Source: Brugia malayi (taxonomy: Eukaryota; Nematoda; Chromadorea; Rhabditida; Onchocercidae). Taken from it: 64,000 nucleotides of DNA. The DNA lies in contig NW_025062479.1 in assembly GCF_000002995.4 (NCBI RefSeq), forward strand, positions 20,580,721 to 20,644,720. The letters are read 5' to 3'. Position numbers and translations under genes: made by a program. Shown here in pieces: positions 30,372 through 42,660 of this stretch. The stretch's first letter is position 1; each line of letters starts with the position of its first letter. The notes under the pieces are model-generated. The model searched no databases and was not told where the DNA came from. It saw only the letters and a list, made by a program, of their open reading frames with translations.

Positions 30372-33300
30372 TTAGTTTGTTACTAACAAAAATTTTTTAC
30401 CGGTTTTTGATATCCATTTGTTTACTTTTTTTTTGCCTTTATCACGAAAACTACGGTAATAATTAATGACTTCTGGATTATTGACAAATTGAAAAATTAT
30501 ATAAAAATTTGAATTATTTACAAAGTTGCTTACTTTCTGGAAGCATGCCAATATGAAGACATCGTTTCATGCGACAACTACGGCATATCTTTCGATAGCC
30601 AGTGGCTGAAATTTCAATATAAATAGGATAATTGAAATTTAGAATTGTACGGTTGTCATATGCTTATATCTTGAAATGCTTCAAAAAAAATTACTTTGAA
30701 AATTAAGATTTGATTAAAAAAATTTTTTTAACAGTATTATTTCAAAAATATGTCATAGTGATTAAACATTATCATCATCATTCACATCGTACATACCGTA
30801 ATTTAACTTTACATCACAACGCTGTGATCGCTTGCAAATGTAATTCTTTTCGTCGCTAACTGTTCGTCTGAAATAAACATTAATGCTCTGAATTTCTTTA
30901 GTATAATGAAGATCAAATAATAAATTAGTATTATTTTCGAAAATGAAATTCTAAAATTAGACAGCAATTTAAAACTTGACAATATGTCATTGAAATTGAA
31001 ATGATACAAAAGTCTAGCACTAGACATAGTAACTTCATCTTACTGTATGCGATGTTAATTTAGAAAAATGAATAAGACAAAGTATAAGAAAAATAAAATA
31101 TTAAGCTAAAATTTAAAAACATTAAGTATTTATAACTGATACAATCAAATATTTTGAACAAAGAAAGGAAAATTGAATATGAAATCAAAAAATTGATATT
31201 ATGAAATATGGCGAATAAAAAAAATTGAATTGTTAAGAAAAATTGGATAAAATAATAATTATATTTTGCTAAATTATTATTAGCAAAAAAAAAAATAAGT
31301 TAACCTGAAAAATGCAGCACATGCAGCGCATGTTTTTGCTCCAAAATGCGATCCGTTTGAGGCAGCAGCAAGACAAACCTGACATAGTTGTTCTCCGGTT
31401 GTTTTCTTTGTTATAACTGAAGAAATTGTCCGTGGTGCAGATTGTTGTGGTATGGAAGGAGTTGATAGTGTATTAGATGTGTCAAATGATAGTAGCGGAT
31501 AGCTGAAGACTTAATTAAAATTGAAAATATTTAAGAGATAAATTGAAACAAAAATAGAAAAAATTTGAAATCAAAAAAAAAATGAGAAATTTTAATTTGA
31601 AATGATATGAAAAATTACCAGAGAGCAAACGAACGTTTTGGGATTACGACTACTTATTTAAGTGTGAAATTTTTTTTTTTTTAAGATTGTAGATGGATTG
31701 TTATCGTAATCATATCTATGTATTTACGATTAAAATTTGTGTTTTTTTGAATAGCAATCTTAATGAAGCAATTTTATGCTGTAATTCGACTGAAACTAGC
31801 AGAGATGCACGAAGGAAACCTAATGTAACATGATTGTACTAGCACTTGAAAATATCTAATGGAGATGATACGGTAGCCGAAAGAATACTGTAAAAGATGC
31901 TAATTGAAAAATTGAAATTGAACAGATGAGATGTTTGAGATCGGAAGATGTTTGACTGGCATAATATTTTGTTTGAAATAATATTACAGATGGAAAGATA
32001 TATAAAGATATAATACTGTAGTGGAAGAACAGTGTAAATGAGATCTGAAGATATAAATTATAATATAATAAATTTAAAAGATTTTAAAGAAGAGATTTTC
32101 TTATATACTTATCTAAAAATCAAGAAGTTTTGAGGATACTGAAATAAGCAATATATACCAATTCATATTTGGACATTACCTTTTCCTAGTGAAATAATTA
32201 AAGCAAATTTTATGGCTTTTGTTCCCTTCTTTTTTAATTAAAAAATTATTTCAATTGGTTGTTTGGGATAAAAATAAAACAAATGAAATAGCATAACTAT
32301 TTGCTAAATGAAATTGTTGCATTCGTTGTAGCACAACGTTTATTTAATGGTAAAATGTCCGTTTGATTTATCTTTGCATTCATCACCATTTTAAATTTGA
32401 AATTTGTAAATTTTAATTGTAAGCTTTATAAAAATATAATACCAAAGTTGATATACCTTTGTTCAGATGAAAACCTCGTTGGTAATGGTACGCTGAAATC
32501 TTTGACAGTATATGGATGAGAGCTTGAATAAATTGGTGTAGTTGCTGTTTTTATCATTTGTCGTACTGGTAAAGTGGTAAAACTACTGCTGGAATCCTAA
32601 AATAAACTTGCATATTTAGATTTTCACAATTTTGTACGTATAGAAAAATTGAAAAATGAAGAAAAAATTATTTTGAAAAAAGTAATAAAATTTTTTTAGA
32701 ATTATTTTTGTTTTTTTTTTTTTTTTTTTACAAATTTATTTTAAAAGAAAAACATACTGAAAATATGAAAGACTGATGTAACTCACTTAGATATCAATGC
32801 ACCATAACTTTAACATATTAACTGGAATAAATATTGATATTTTAATCTTTAAAATGAAATATGGTGATATGATATGCAATTACTTTTATGATAACGCGTT
32901 TTATCTAACTGCTTGACATGAAGCCAATTCTTATCAGCACCATTAAAGCATTTATTACGTAAAATTTTACAGGCTTTAGTAAAATGTCAGATCATCTTAA
33001 TGACAACATTCATATTCCCATACATCAGTGAATCTAATAAAGCATGAATATATTAATGATATATGGCCAGTTATTTACAAAATAGACTACCAGATATCAT
33101 CTTTTAAGGTTTTACTTGAAATTATTTTGAACCGATTATAATATCATACTAAAATTTGGTACCGGAATCGGTGATAATGGCACAATGCAATGTGGTGCAG
33201 TAAAATTATTGCTAACAGTTTGTCCGATATTGGTGCAAAATGTTGGATCATAATCCCAAAATAAGAATGATGACGTGGTAGCATCACGTATAGGATCACG

Positions 33301-33402
33301 TAAAACTGGAATAGGCGCACTTTCAACATGATAATGATATTCATCATGTTGAGATAAAGTGAAACCATGTTGCCAAATATTACCACAATTTTTATTGTCC
33401 AT
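30372..33402 (-). CDS. nuclear hormone receptor with DNA-binding domain and no visible ligand-binding domain, six exons, 273 aa
   Basis: Predicted DNA-binding transcription factor. Exons: 33163-33402, 32457-32596, 31305-31502, 30797-30867, 30534-30605, 30372-30472 (822 nt, phase kept). Residues 1-165 are Ser/Thr/Pro-rich. The first zinc finger uses Cys167, 170, 185 and 188 with P-box CAACAAFFRR, as in the expanded (HNF4-derived) nematode receptors. The second uses Cys204, 210, 224 and 227, followed by RMKRCLHIGM; the 13-residue gap between Cys210 and Cys224 is longer than the usual nine. After PEKVINYYRSFRDKGKKK the frame runs to TAA 30372-30374, so the protein ends in a short basic tail. A ttttcag acceptor at 33444-33450 may take a spliced leader; the frame is open from there, so an upstream coding exon is also possible. 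Confidence 0.82.
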
Positions 33403-36400
33403 TCTTCTCCTATTTTCTTTTTTTTTTTGTTGCAAAAGTGGATCTGAAAATTTTAAATTCATATGTTCCAATATTTTTATTAAAAATAAAAGACACAGTT
33501 GAATAAACAAATACGAAGGACTCGATTCATAATTAAAAAAATATTTTAAAATACTCAAATGATCTTAGTATATTTTAAAACTAAAAATCTCAAAAACAAA
33601 AAAAATTAAATTTGGAACTTTCAATTATTCCCTAATCTTTATACTTTCCTTTTTGTTTTTTCCCTGTCTTTTTTCTAAATTGCGCAGCAGTATTTTTTAT
33701 TTGCAAACAAAAATATGAAAATAATCTTACTTAGAGCTTAGATTGTAATTCAGATTACTAAATTAGGTCAGTGTTAACTTACTTATTTTTATTTTGAAAA
33801 ACTAATTTAACAGTTGTTTATCATGCACATAATTAAGATTTTGCTTAATTAATTGATTCTTTTAAATTTGTCGCAGTATTTTGCTTTTAAATTAATCCGT
33901 TGTACAAGCTTTTATTGACCATACATTATGTACATGCTCAAAATACTACAAATTATATAAATTTCACTTGAGTGCAAATTTTATAGTTCAGTTTGTTGTA
34001 ACAACTATTAGCAACAACAATATGTATTGTAGTCCTTATACTTCAAATTATGGGCCTATTAAAAGATTAACAAATATCCTTGCATTAGTTTTTCAAATAA
34101 TTCATTTTACTAGGAAACAAATTGGAGAAATGAGAGAAAAAAAGACTGCAAACTTTAAATTCAATAAATACAATTTTTGAGATACAAAAAAAGGAAGCTA
34201 CTTGGTAAAGGTATAATGAAGCGAAAAGCTTGAAGAATGATTTAGCAACATATAGCAATGTGCTAGAATTACTATGCATTATGTAGTAGTAAACTACTAG
34301 TTAGTATTATTAGCAACACATAGATATTAACGAGGTTACTTTTAATTATGCAAAAATATAACAATAATGGCATGACAACAAGGCATATAAAATAAATGTG
34401 CTAATTATAGGAATGATAAATTAATCAGGGAAAGGTGCATTTCTATGGTGACATATGATAATTTTGATCATATATTATATTGCCTATATCTTTTATTTCA
34501 CAAGTATCATCTCATGTTAATTAACAAATAATACTTGTAAAATATTATTATTCTAACATATGTTTGAAAATATCTATTTAATCTATCTATCTAATTTATC
34601 TAATTTATTCAATTTATCTATCTAATTTATATAATCTATTTAATTTATCTAATTTATCCAATCTATCTATCTATCTGTCTACGTGTACAGAGGTTTTAAT
34701 TAATATCTATATGTGCAATAGTTTTAAAATTTATATATACATTTATTTGATGTATATTTAAATATGCATTTTCGCGCAAAATTTTTCTTCTTGTTTTCGA
34801 TGTTTAAATTTACCATTTTAACCAATTCTTTGTTCATTAGTCTTTTTAGATTTTATCATGTTAAAACATTCCAATCTATAGCTTTCATAACTGATTCATT
34901 TTTAATTCCTTTAATCCACGAATTTATTAAACCCTCAATGATTTTTTTATTTGAATTTATTTGTCTGAATTTTTGACTTTTTGTAACTTCTTTTTTTAAG
35001 TTGTGATAAATAATTACTGAATAGTTGCGCCATTTTCGATCTTTTGTTCATCTAAAAGTCTAATTGATCATCGCTAACAACTGATGATTTTAACTAACCC
35101 TATCCAAATTTTTGGTTTCATTTTATCAAAGTTTTGTAATCAATCAAATCGTTTGCATGGATTTATTTTGAATACAATGCAAATTAACTTTTTTGCTTCT
35201 GCTATAAACATTTCATTTTTTTATCTCTTTCTTTTTTGAAATACATGCCCAAATATTACTACAAAAGAAATATCACTTTTAATTGATCTGGATGCTACTA
35301 AACTCATCGTTAAAGAGTCATCCAGAATACATCTTTTCTGTCAGTTTATTTTCTGCAAAAAATTTCAATCAGTCTCCAATTACCACTTTTTAATTCGATT
35401 TTTTTGTGCATAATTTTTTAGTGAATGTTTGGTAAGCTATAAAATTTATTCTTCAATTTCCATTTTGATCGAACAAATGGTTATTTTTAGAATTCATAAG
35501 TTTTCAGCAAACAAATGCGATGCATTTTTTTCTCGGCTTAAGCAATTATGGTACAGCATTCATAAAATATAATCATTTAATCAAACAAATATTTGTATTT
35601 AATATGCAAGTTTTATATAACAAAGGCGTGCAAAAGTCTCAACTGACAATAAAGTTAATGATGATAAATTGTATTGGTTGGCAATAAGTTACCAAGGAAA
35701 CAAAATGATGAATTTCAATCAAATAATTATTTGTCGTATATGCTAGATGCTGAAATACGCAAGCAGAAAAACATCACTTTGCACAGCATTTTAAATTATC
35801 ATCTGTCATGATGGTGCATTGATTATTTATTATAAGCTAATTGTGTCAATAATTTTAAAAGGTTAAAGATCGAATAAATTACAGTTTTTGGTTATTCATT
35901 CAAATAAAGTGGGGAAAAATATTTCTTTGATGTTTTTCAACAATTTTATTCATTCAAAGTTGCATTTCAAATAATGAAATGAAAAAAATATTGAAAATAA
36001 TTAGCATAATTAACAAATAGGATCACTTGAATTGTTTTAGAAATCCATTTATTATTGATTTAAAAGCAGTGCGCACAATTGGAATTAATCACAAAATTTT
36101 GAATTTTATATATTCGATTAAATCATTAAATATCACATAATTTTTTCATTTAATAACAATAGCTTGGCTGTTGAAAATTTCGACAAAAAAATTTTTTCCA
36201 GACTGGACAAATGTTTATGTTTTAATTTTTATTCAGTTCATGTTCACTCCCTCTTCATGTCTCGAAAAAAAGAAGTTAAATGAATTAGTGCTGAAATTTA
36301 TATCGTCAAATCAGATTTTATAACAAAAGAAGAATATCGATGAAATCATTTTGCTGTTAGTCATTTCAGAAGTAAATAGTGTCATATTCTACATGTTTAC

Positions 36401-37841
36401 AAAATATGAGTAAGTTTAAAAAGGAAAAAAAAATGCGATGAAGATATTTTTTTTAAACCAAACGAAGAGGAAATTTATGAGATAGAAGGAAATGGAAATA
36501 TATTAGGGAGTTAGAATTGCTGAAGCAAATGTCAGAAGTCGCAAAAAGAAAAAATTTGTCTGGACTATTTCCTTTGTTTCATTATCCATCATAAACGATA
36601 ATATCTCAGCAACCTTCTCATTATAGTGGTTTAACTCAATTAACAAGTAAAAACTACTTAAAACAATAAGCTGATAAAAACACTTATATATCAAATGAAA
36701 TTAAAGTATTGTTAGGGAGGAAAATTTAAGTTAAATCATATTGGATTCAAAATGGAAGCGAATCAATGAAATCAGAAGTATCTATATTCCTTCATTTTCT
36801 CCAACATTGTATACGACTGGAAGCTAACAGACCATAATGAATTATCATAAATTCTGCTTGAATTTTATTATCTATGCACAGAAAATTCTCTTAGTATGCA
36901 AAAGTTTATATTTCAAAAACTTCAAAATATCAATGAATAATTTGAAATACTATTCTGTTTTTATCCAGCGAATATTCATGCGCCTAAACTTATATATCTA
37001 ACAAGTGTTTCACGAAAATATTTGATGCAAATGAAAGTAAGAACCATTATTTGGCCTAATCTTAAACTGTCTCAACTCGTCAGTGCTAAAAAGAACTCGC
37101 AGTTCCTAATATACGCTTAAACTCCAATATTTTGCTTAGATTTTATATCTTTGAAACAAGAAAGCATTTTTCAAAAAAGTTATCTAATATAAAAAAATTA
37201 CCACCGTTTTTTTTTTTAGATAAAAAAATTTCCAAAATAAACTTCCATAATTTATTCAATGTAAAATACAATCATACAATGATAGCAATTAATCAAATAC
37301 ATGCCAGAAAAATTTTCATAGTATCAGTTCGAACGGATTCTTATCAGTGATATTATTTGTCGGAAAGAACGAAATTATAGTAATATGTAGAAATAAACCT
37401 GTGTTAATTCATAAGCTAAATTGTCTTAATTAAATATTCTTGGGACAAATCTCATGTAGGAAATCATTTACCCAGTATTCATCTATCAATTATACTGAAA
37501 TTAGTTCATCTTTGCATTGTTTGCTAACAAAGAATATATGTTGAAATTAGCTTCCAATTAAATTGTTTACAAGGTCGCCAGTTCCATATTACGTTGATCT
37601 TCTTTGCTGTTTGTTGGTTCACCAGTAACTGTAAATTATAATTGGATTTGAGAAGGTTAACAGTTTCTTGTTTAGTTGATTATTATGTTAATGCTTACTA
37701 TAGAAGGAACTTATTCTCGTCCATTCATTTAAATTCAAAATTTTTTCTCCCTCTTCACTTTATATTCGTAGATAAACTCTAAAAAAATTAAAAAAAAGGT
37801 TGTTAGCATAGAATAATAATTATGTACCGTAGTTGTTAACA
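33403..37841. other. long AT-rich region, no gene recognised
   Basis: 4.4 kb upstream of the nuclear receptor. It holds tetranucleotide-like ATCT/ATTT repeats near 34565-34690. Short open stretches (33968-34180, 34764-34976, 36503-36694, 37132-37350) have no recognisable family content or splice framework. Confidence 0.5.
34565..34690. repeat. degenerate ATCT / ATCTAATTT short tandem repeat
   Basis: Runs of ATCTATCTA alternating with ATTTATCTA-like units, ending in ATCTATCTATCTGTCTACG. Confidence 0.8.
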
Positions 37842-37955
37842 AATAAAAGTACCTTGTTCCAACTCCAAACCACAAACAAGAAAGACTGAGGAGTCTGAGG
37901 AGACTGAGGAGTCTTTCTTGTTTGTGGTTTGGAGTTGGAACAAGGTACTTTTATT
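37842..37955. repeat. perfect 46-bp inverted repeat with 22-bp spacer
   Basis: The left arm 37842-37887 is the exact reverse complement of the right arm 37910-37955. The spacer 37888-37909 is itself made of GAGGAGTCTGAGGAGACTGA-like repeats. As RNA it would form a long hairpin with no mismatch. It lies about 200 bp left of the first retroelement fragment. No transposon end motif was recognised. Confidence 0.95.
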
Positions 37956-38149
37956 CATTATAATACGATTTTGGCTAATACTACCACAGTATCTATCCGG
38001 CTAAGGAAAGTTAAAAAAAAATGACACGAACAACGTCTCTGGATCAAACTTTGATAGTGGAGCAGTAATAAGAGTTTTATCAAGAAAACGAATAATTGAA
38101 AGCAAAGTTCAAAGGTTTCAACTTTACATCAATACGCTGCTGCAAATGA

Positions 38150-38900
38150 CAAGTGGCTCAATTATATCCCGAAATCTACTACCAAAACAAAAAGAAGGAA
38201 GAAATGTCGTGGAAGAAAAGTATGAAGGAGAAAGGAGAAGTGGATTATGTCGAATGCTCCTTGAAGGTAAAGAAGTGTGAATCTCATGCGAATCTCACAA
38301 GAATTACTGCAACCAAAGAAGCAGTCAAAACTTGTACCCATCTCACATACCCATTTCGTAGTCAATCTTCCCAATTATTGTTACCCACTTTTACTGGGAA
38401 CCCAGACAATGGCGGCAGTTTTGGAGTAGTTTCATTGCTGTAGTCCATTCATAAGCAATTCCGGAAATTCAAAAGTTGCATTATCTGCATTCATGTTTAA
38501 GTAGAAAAACTTTGCAAATAGTAAGATACCTTAGAAAACTACGAAGTCATAAGAAGACGGCTAGGAGAGGAACACTCTAATACTGAAAGTGTCAAAAAAC
38601 ATACACCACGTTGGATACTAGATTAGGTCGGTTCCGAAGTTTAGAAATTTCCTATCGGACTTGGTCATTACGAATGACCAGGTTAGAAGTAGCCAACTCT
38701 AATCAATAACGCGTAGGCCTGTGCAAAACCTCCGAGACAAGTTCGGCATTCGCAACAGTGATATATCTTCTCAGACTGCAACAAAGAAAAGAAAGGACAG
38801 AAGACGTCACGTACCTTTTGCGCCAAAGATCATTGGGACAGAATAACGCGTCAGTGTAACAAAAGGAACCAAAGCGCTTCAAACAAAACGATTTTCCTTC
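38150..38900 (+). mobile_element. broken BEL/Pao retrotransposon Gag fragment, copy A
   Basis: An open stretch at 38153-38443 ends with a block (LLLPTFTGNPDN) that matches the conserved Gag motif of BEL/Pao elements, where 'LP.F.G.' precedes a Trp-rich stretch. Similarity continues through later frames with stops and shifts to about 38870, where a CCHC-like knuckle remnant (around DHWD) can be made out. No intact frame or flanking long terminal repeat was found. It is a pseudogene fragment, of a different lineage from copy B judging by the differences between them. Confidence 0.6.
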
Positions 38901-38926
38901 TTTTCTTCTCGCGGCTCCAGCTGCTT

Positions 38927-38988
38927 TTCTTCTTCTTCTTCTTCTGCTTCTGCTTCTGCTTCTGCTTCTGCTTCTGCTTCTGCTTCTT
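38927..38988. repeat. (CTT)n(CTTCTG)n microsatellite
   Basis: CTT units pass into at least six GCTTCT hexamers inside the remnant of Gag copy A. Confidence 0.85.
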
Positions 38989-39769
38989 TGGTGGCTTTCT
39001 CATTCTTCTGCTTTTTCGGTGAAATTTTTGCCATCGTCAAATAACTACGCCAAAGCTGCCCAGTCGAGATGAGGACAGATAACCAAGATGAATATTCGAC
39101 ATCTAATTATAATTCGACTCTTGCAACTCAAATGAGCTCTCAGTGAGGAAAGGACAGGAAAAAATAAATAAAACAAAAAAAAAAAAAAAGAAATTATAAT
39201 AAAAACAACCAGAAAGACTACAAAAACACCAAAAATGTTATCAAATACTTCTGGAAAATTCTTTTCTTCTATTTACTTTGAAATCACTCACAGGCGGTAT
39301 TACTGAATGAGAGAGCTTTTGGTGGGAATTTTGATGTTTTGCACATTTCAGTATTCCCTAAATCCATAATACATCGACATTTTTCTCTTTTACATGTTTA
39401 ACTTTACTCATCTTTTAATTGTGGCTGTAAGCTATTCATTATTTAATGAATTTTTTGTATTTTTTTAAAAATTTTTTTTAATGATTTTTTTCTTTTGATT
39501 TGGGTTATGATTTTAATTTTTATAATGATTTTTGTTTTTTTTTTATTAAGTTTGATTACTATTAATTTAGAATGTGAAAGCTTTATGAGGGGATTATGAA
39601 GTATTAAATAGGTTTTGCTATACCTGACTATAGCTACGGGAGAGCGAAATATCTTCATTCTAAAGCACGAAGCCATCATCACGTTGACTACGTACAAGAG
39701 GGAACTTAATAATGAAATCAAACAAATAACTTCTAAACCTCAATAGTAGAATCGACAACGCCAACATCC

Positions 39770-42405
39770 TATCGCAACATCAACCTCCCTCAGCTATCTC
39801 TTCCCACTTTCGATGGAGAATCCCGACAATGGAGAAAGTTTTGAGTGGGTTCAGTGTGGCTGTACATTCCCAGGATATCCCACAAATCCAAAAAATGAAC
39901 TATTTAATTTTCTGTTTAAAAGGTTCAGCACTATAATTAGTAGGAGGCTTTGACTTGCCCTAGAAAATTACGAAATTATGCGCCAAATATTGACCAAAAA
40001 AAAAACCAAAACTCGTCGACAATAATGAAATTACTGTAAAATGAACTACAGTCAATCAAACGAAACGATAAGGAATGGATTGAAATTGTTGAAAGAATGG
40101 AAAGAATTTTTCGACAATTAGAAATGCTAGGAGAGAATTTGGAACATTCCAGCACTGAAAATACAATCGAGAGTAGACTATCTCGATGGATACTCGACAA
40201 AGTGCATCATCAAAAAACGATCGACAGTCCATGGTCAATAATGAAATTAAGGAAATTCCTCCGAAACTTAATCAACACGAACGGACGAGTAAGAAATCAG
40301 TTCTCATTTACCCTTATGGAAAGAAAATACACCTCATACAGGAAGGCGAACCCAAAAAATCATAAAGAAACTTTTGCATTGGTGACTGTCTAGAATAGAG
40401 GTGAGATTTCTCATTCCTCGATAAAATAGTAAAACCAAACAAAAAAGACAGCACATATTTTGTAGTAAAAACCATTGGGACAATAAATGTAAAACATTTC
40501 ATCAATGGATTCTCGACTGAAACGCCTCAAAGAAATAAAGAGATACACTATTTGCATGAAATCAACTCACCAAGGTAAAGAATGCAGCAGAAAGATAAGA
40601 TGTTTCTACTGCAAAGCTTCTCACAATAGTGCTCTATGTAACAAAAAATTCTCGACACATGCGATCAAAACAACATATCCAAATTGGAACCAGCAAAGGA
40701 AGAAATGCATAAAATGGCGGACTATTCAACCAACCATAATAATGTCGCAAACAAGTACAATTACGAAGGTGGAAGGTATGGAAATCCTACTATTATGGAA
40801 AGAAATAACTGTCTTTAATCCATCATTACCACATCATAGAGAAACAGCATTAGCATTATTTGATGTAGGTTCGCAATTATCTTTTATATCTAAGAAACTA
40901 GCAAATCGATTAGAGTTGACCAGGCAAGCAGCCTGACATATTGATTGGAGCAGATTACTTCATCAAATTCGTGGAATTCAAGTAAAATTCAAGAACTAAA
41001 TTTTGGATTCCTACTATTACAAATAAATGTGGGACCGATGATCACTGGAAGTGGAGACGAATACCAAACGGTTATCGAGACCAGTCTGTGCAGCCAATGT
41101 AAGTTCTTGCTCAGAATTAGAAATTTTTTTGAAATTAAAAAAAAAAAATTTGGGAATCAATGGCCAACCTAATGCTAATGACGATGAAGAGGTGTTAAAA
41201 CAATTCAGGAAGTCAATAATCAAGTGTAATAGAAGATATAGAGTTCGTTGGCCATGGAAAGAATATTAAAGGCAAATTAAGCAATAACTATGGTCTATAT
41301 GCCTTAGTCGTTTGAAGAACCTCATCAAACGATTACAAGAAGAGTCAATTCATCACAACATAATAAAGAAGCAAGAACAATTGGGTATAATTGAAAAAGT
41401 GGATCTGCCTCATCATGGTGTATTAACTCCTAATAAGTCAACTACAAAAATCCCAATTGTTTATGACACTTCAGCACATCTTAGAGATTCTAAAAGCTTA
41501 AATGAAGTCTTGTACAGAGGACCTATTTTGCTACCGGATCTAGTGGATGTATTACTGCGTTTTAGAATGATGGAAACAGTAATACTGCTCGATATCGAAA
41601 AAGCATTTTTACAATAGAATTAAGAAAATAACGAATTAGCAGCAGAAATAAGAAAAAATATTTATGTTGATAACATAATTTTATCTGCGATGTGTACAGA
41701 GGATGCCTTGTTAAAGTACGAACAAACAAAACTTATCTTTGACAGAGCAGCTATGAATATTAGAGAATTTATTTTGAATGATTTAAAATTTAGTGAAAGA
41801 TTACCCGACTACAACAAGGCTAATTCTAACAAAGGTAGTTTTCTTGGTATAAATTGGATTTATGAATTGAATGTAATTCGTATTATACTTTAACCATGAA
41901 ATGAAAAGAAAATAACTAACACAATTACCTTGTACTTTATTGCTTCACATTATGGACCCTCTAAGGTTTTTAGTCCCCTTAATTATTACACTCAAATTTT
42001 TTCTTCAACTTTTACAAAAACAAAACAAATCGTGGGACAGTCTTTAAACTATCAGGAATAAAAACAATGGGAATCAATGATACAAAGTTGGTCAAAGAAT
42101 ATAATATACCTACCTCGATTTGCAATAAACCCATCAGATCAATTAGAAAAACATGTATTTTCGGATACTTCAAATCAAGCATACACAGCAGCAGTACATG
42201 TTCTTAAAATCAGAAAATATGGTAAGAATTCAACATTTCTCATTCATGCTAAATCACATATTACTCCAATTAAACAAATTATCGTACCTCGTTTGGAATT
42301 ACATTCAATACTAATTGGGTGTATTGAAGTAACTAGAGTTAAAAGATGTACCTGTAACTCTTTGATCTGATTCTAATTGTGCTCTATTTTGGATCAAAAA
42401 TTATT
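39770..42405 (+). mobile_element. broken BEL/Pao LTR retrotransposon, copy B (Gag to RNase H)
   Basis: Pieces occur in the order expected of BEL/Pao. The Gag block (LPTFDGESRQWRKF) is near 39805-39845, with more Gag at 40097-40393. A CCHC knuckle (CFYCKASHNSALC) is at 40601-40639. A retropepsin-like block (ALFDVGSQLSFIS) is near 40855-40895. The reverse transcriptase front half is at 41312-41617 (IVYDTSAH, SLNEVLYRGP, LDIEKAFLQ). An RT rear part with the YVDN variant of the YxDD box is at about 41664-41893. The RNase H part is at 42077-42405 (HVFSDTS, PRLELHS, SDSNCALFW, carrying the three acidic positions). Several stops, frameshifts and an internal deletion after the RT front half make it inactive. 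No integrase and no long terminal repeats were seen. The similarity stops abruptly at ~42405, where the serpin-flank repeat begins. Confidence 0.85.
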
Positions 42406-42660
42406 AAGACACTGTTTCATTCCACAACTCATTGTATCAACGATACTATATATCAGTGATATATACAACTTCTGTATTCAAGAATTGCTGCTGAAAAAAA
42501 AATGTATATTTGAAATAATCTAATAAGGAAAATTGACGTTTTACATTATGTTATCAAAGAATAGTAATATTCATTGTTTTGTTAGCAGGAATTTGTGATT
42601 TCTTCGTAGATTTAATACAAATTAAAAATTAAACGCAATTGGTTGCAGCTCAAAACATCA
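42406..42660 (+). repeat. serpin upstream-flank repeat, copy 1
   Basis: Closely similar, with scattered substitutions, to 60157-60412 (same strand) and 50354-50609 (opposite strand). It starts exactly where the BEL/Pao RNase H fragment ends. In the right arm the same segment lies about 0.6-0.9 kb upstream of serpin S2; here it lies about 1.3-1.5 kb upstream of serpin S1. Confidence 0.85.

Noticed and set aside
33144..33386. 80-codon minus-strand frame
   Set aside because: Out-of-frame shadow of the first nuclear-receptor exon.
39443..39721. 92-codon minus-strand frame
   Set aside because: Low-complexity Lys/Ile tail from an AT-rich run, between retroelement fragments.
37842..42405. Complete LTR retrotransposon with terminal repeats
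   Set aside because: No pair of long terminal repeats or primer-binding site could be found, and the 46-bp inverted repeat is not a terminal repeat of this element.
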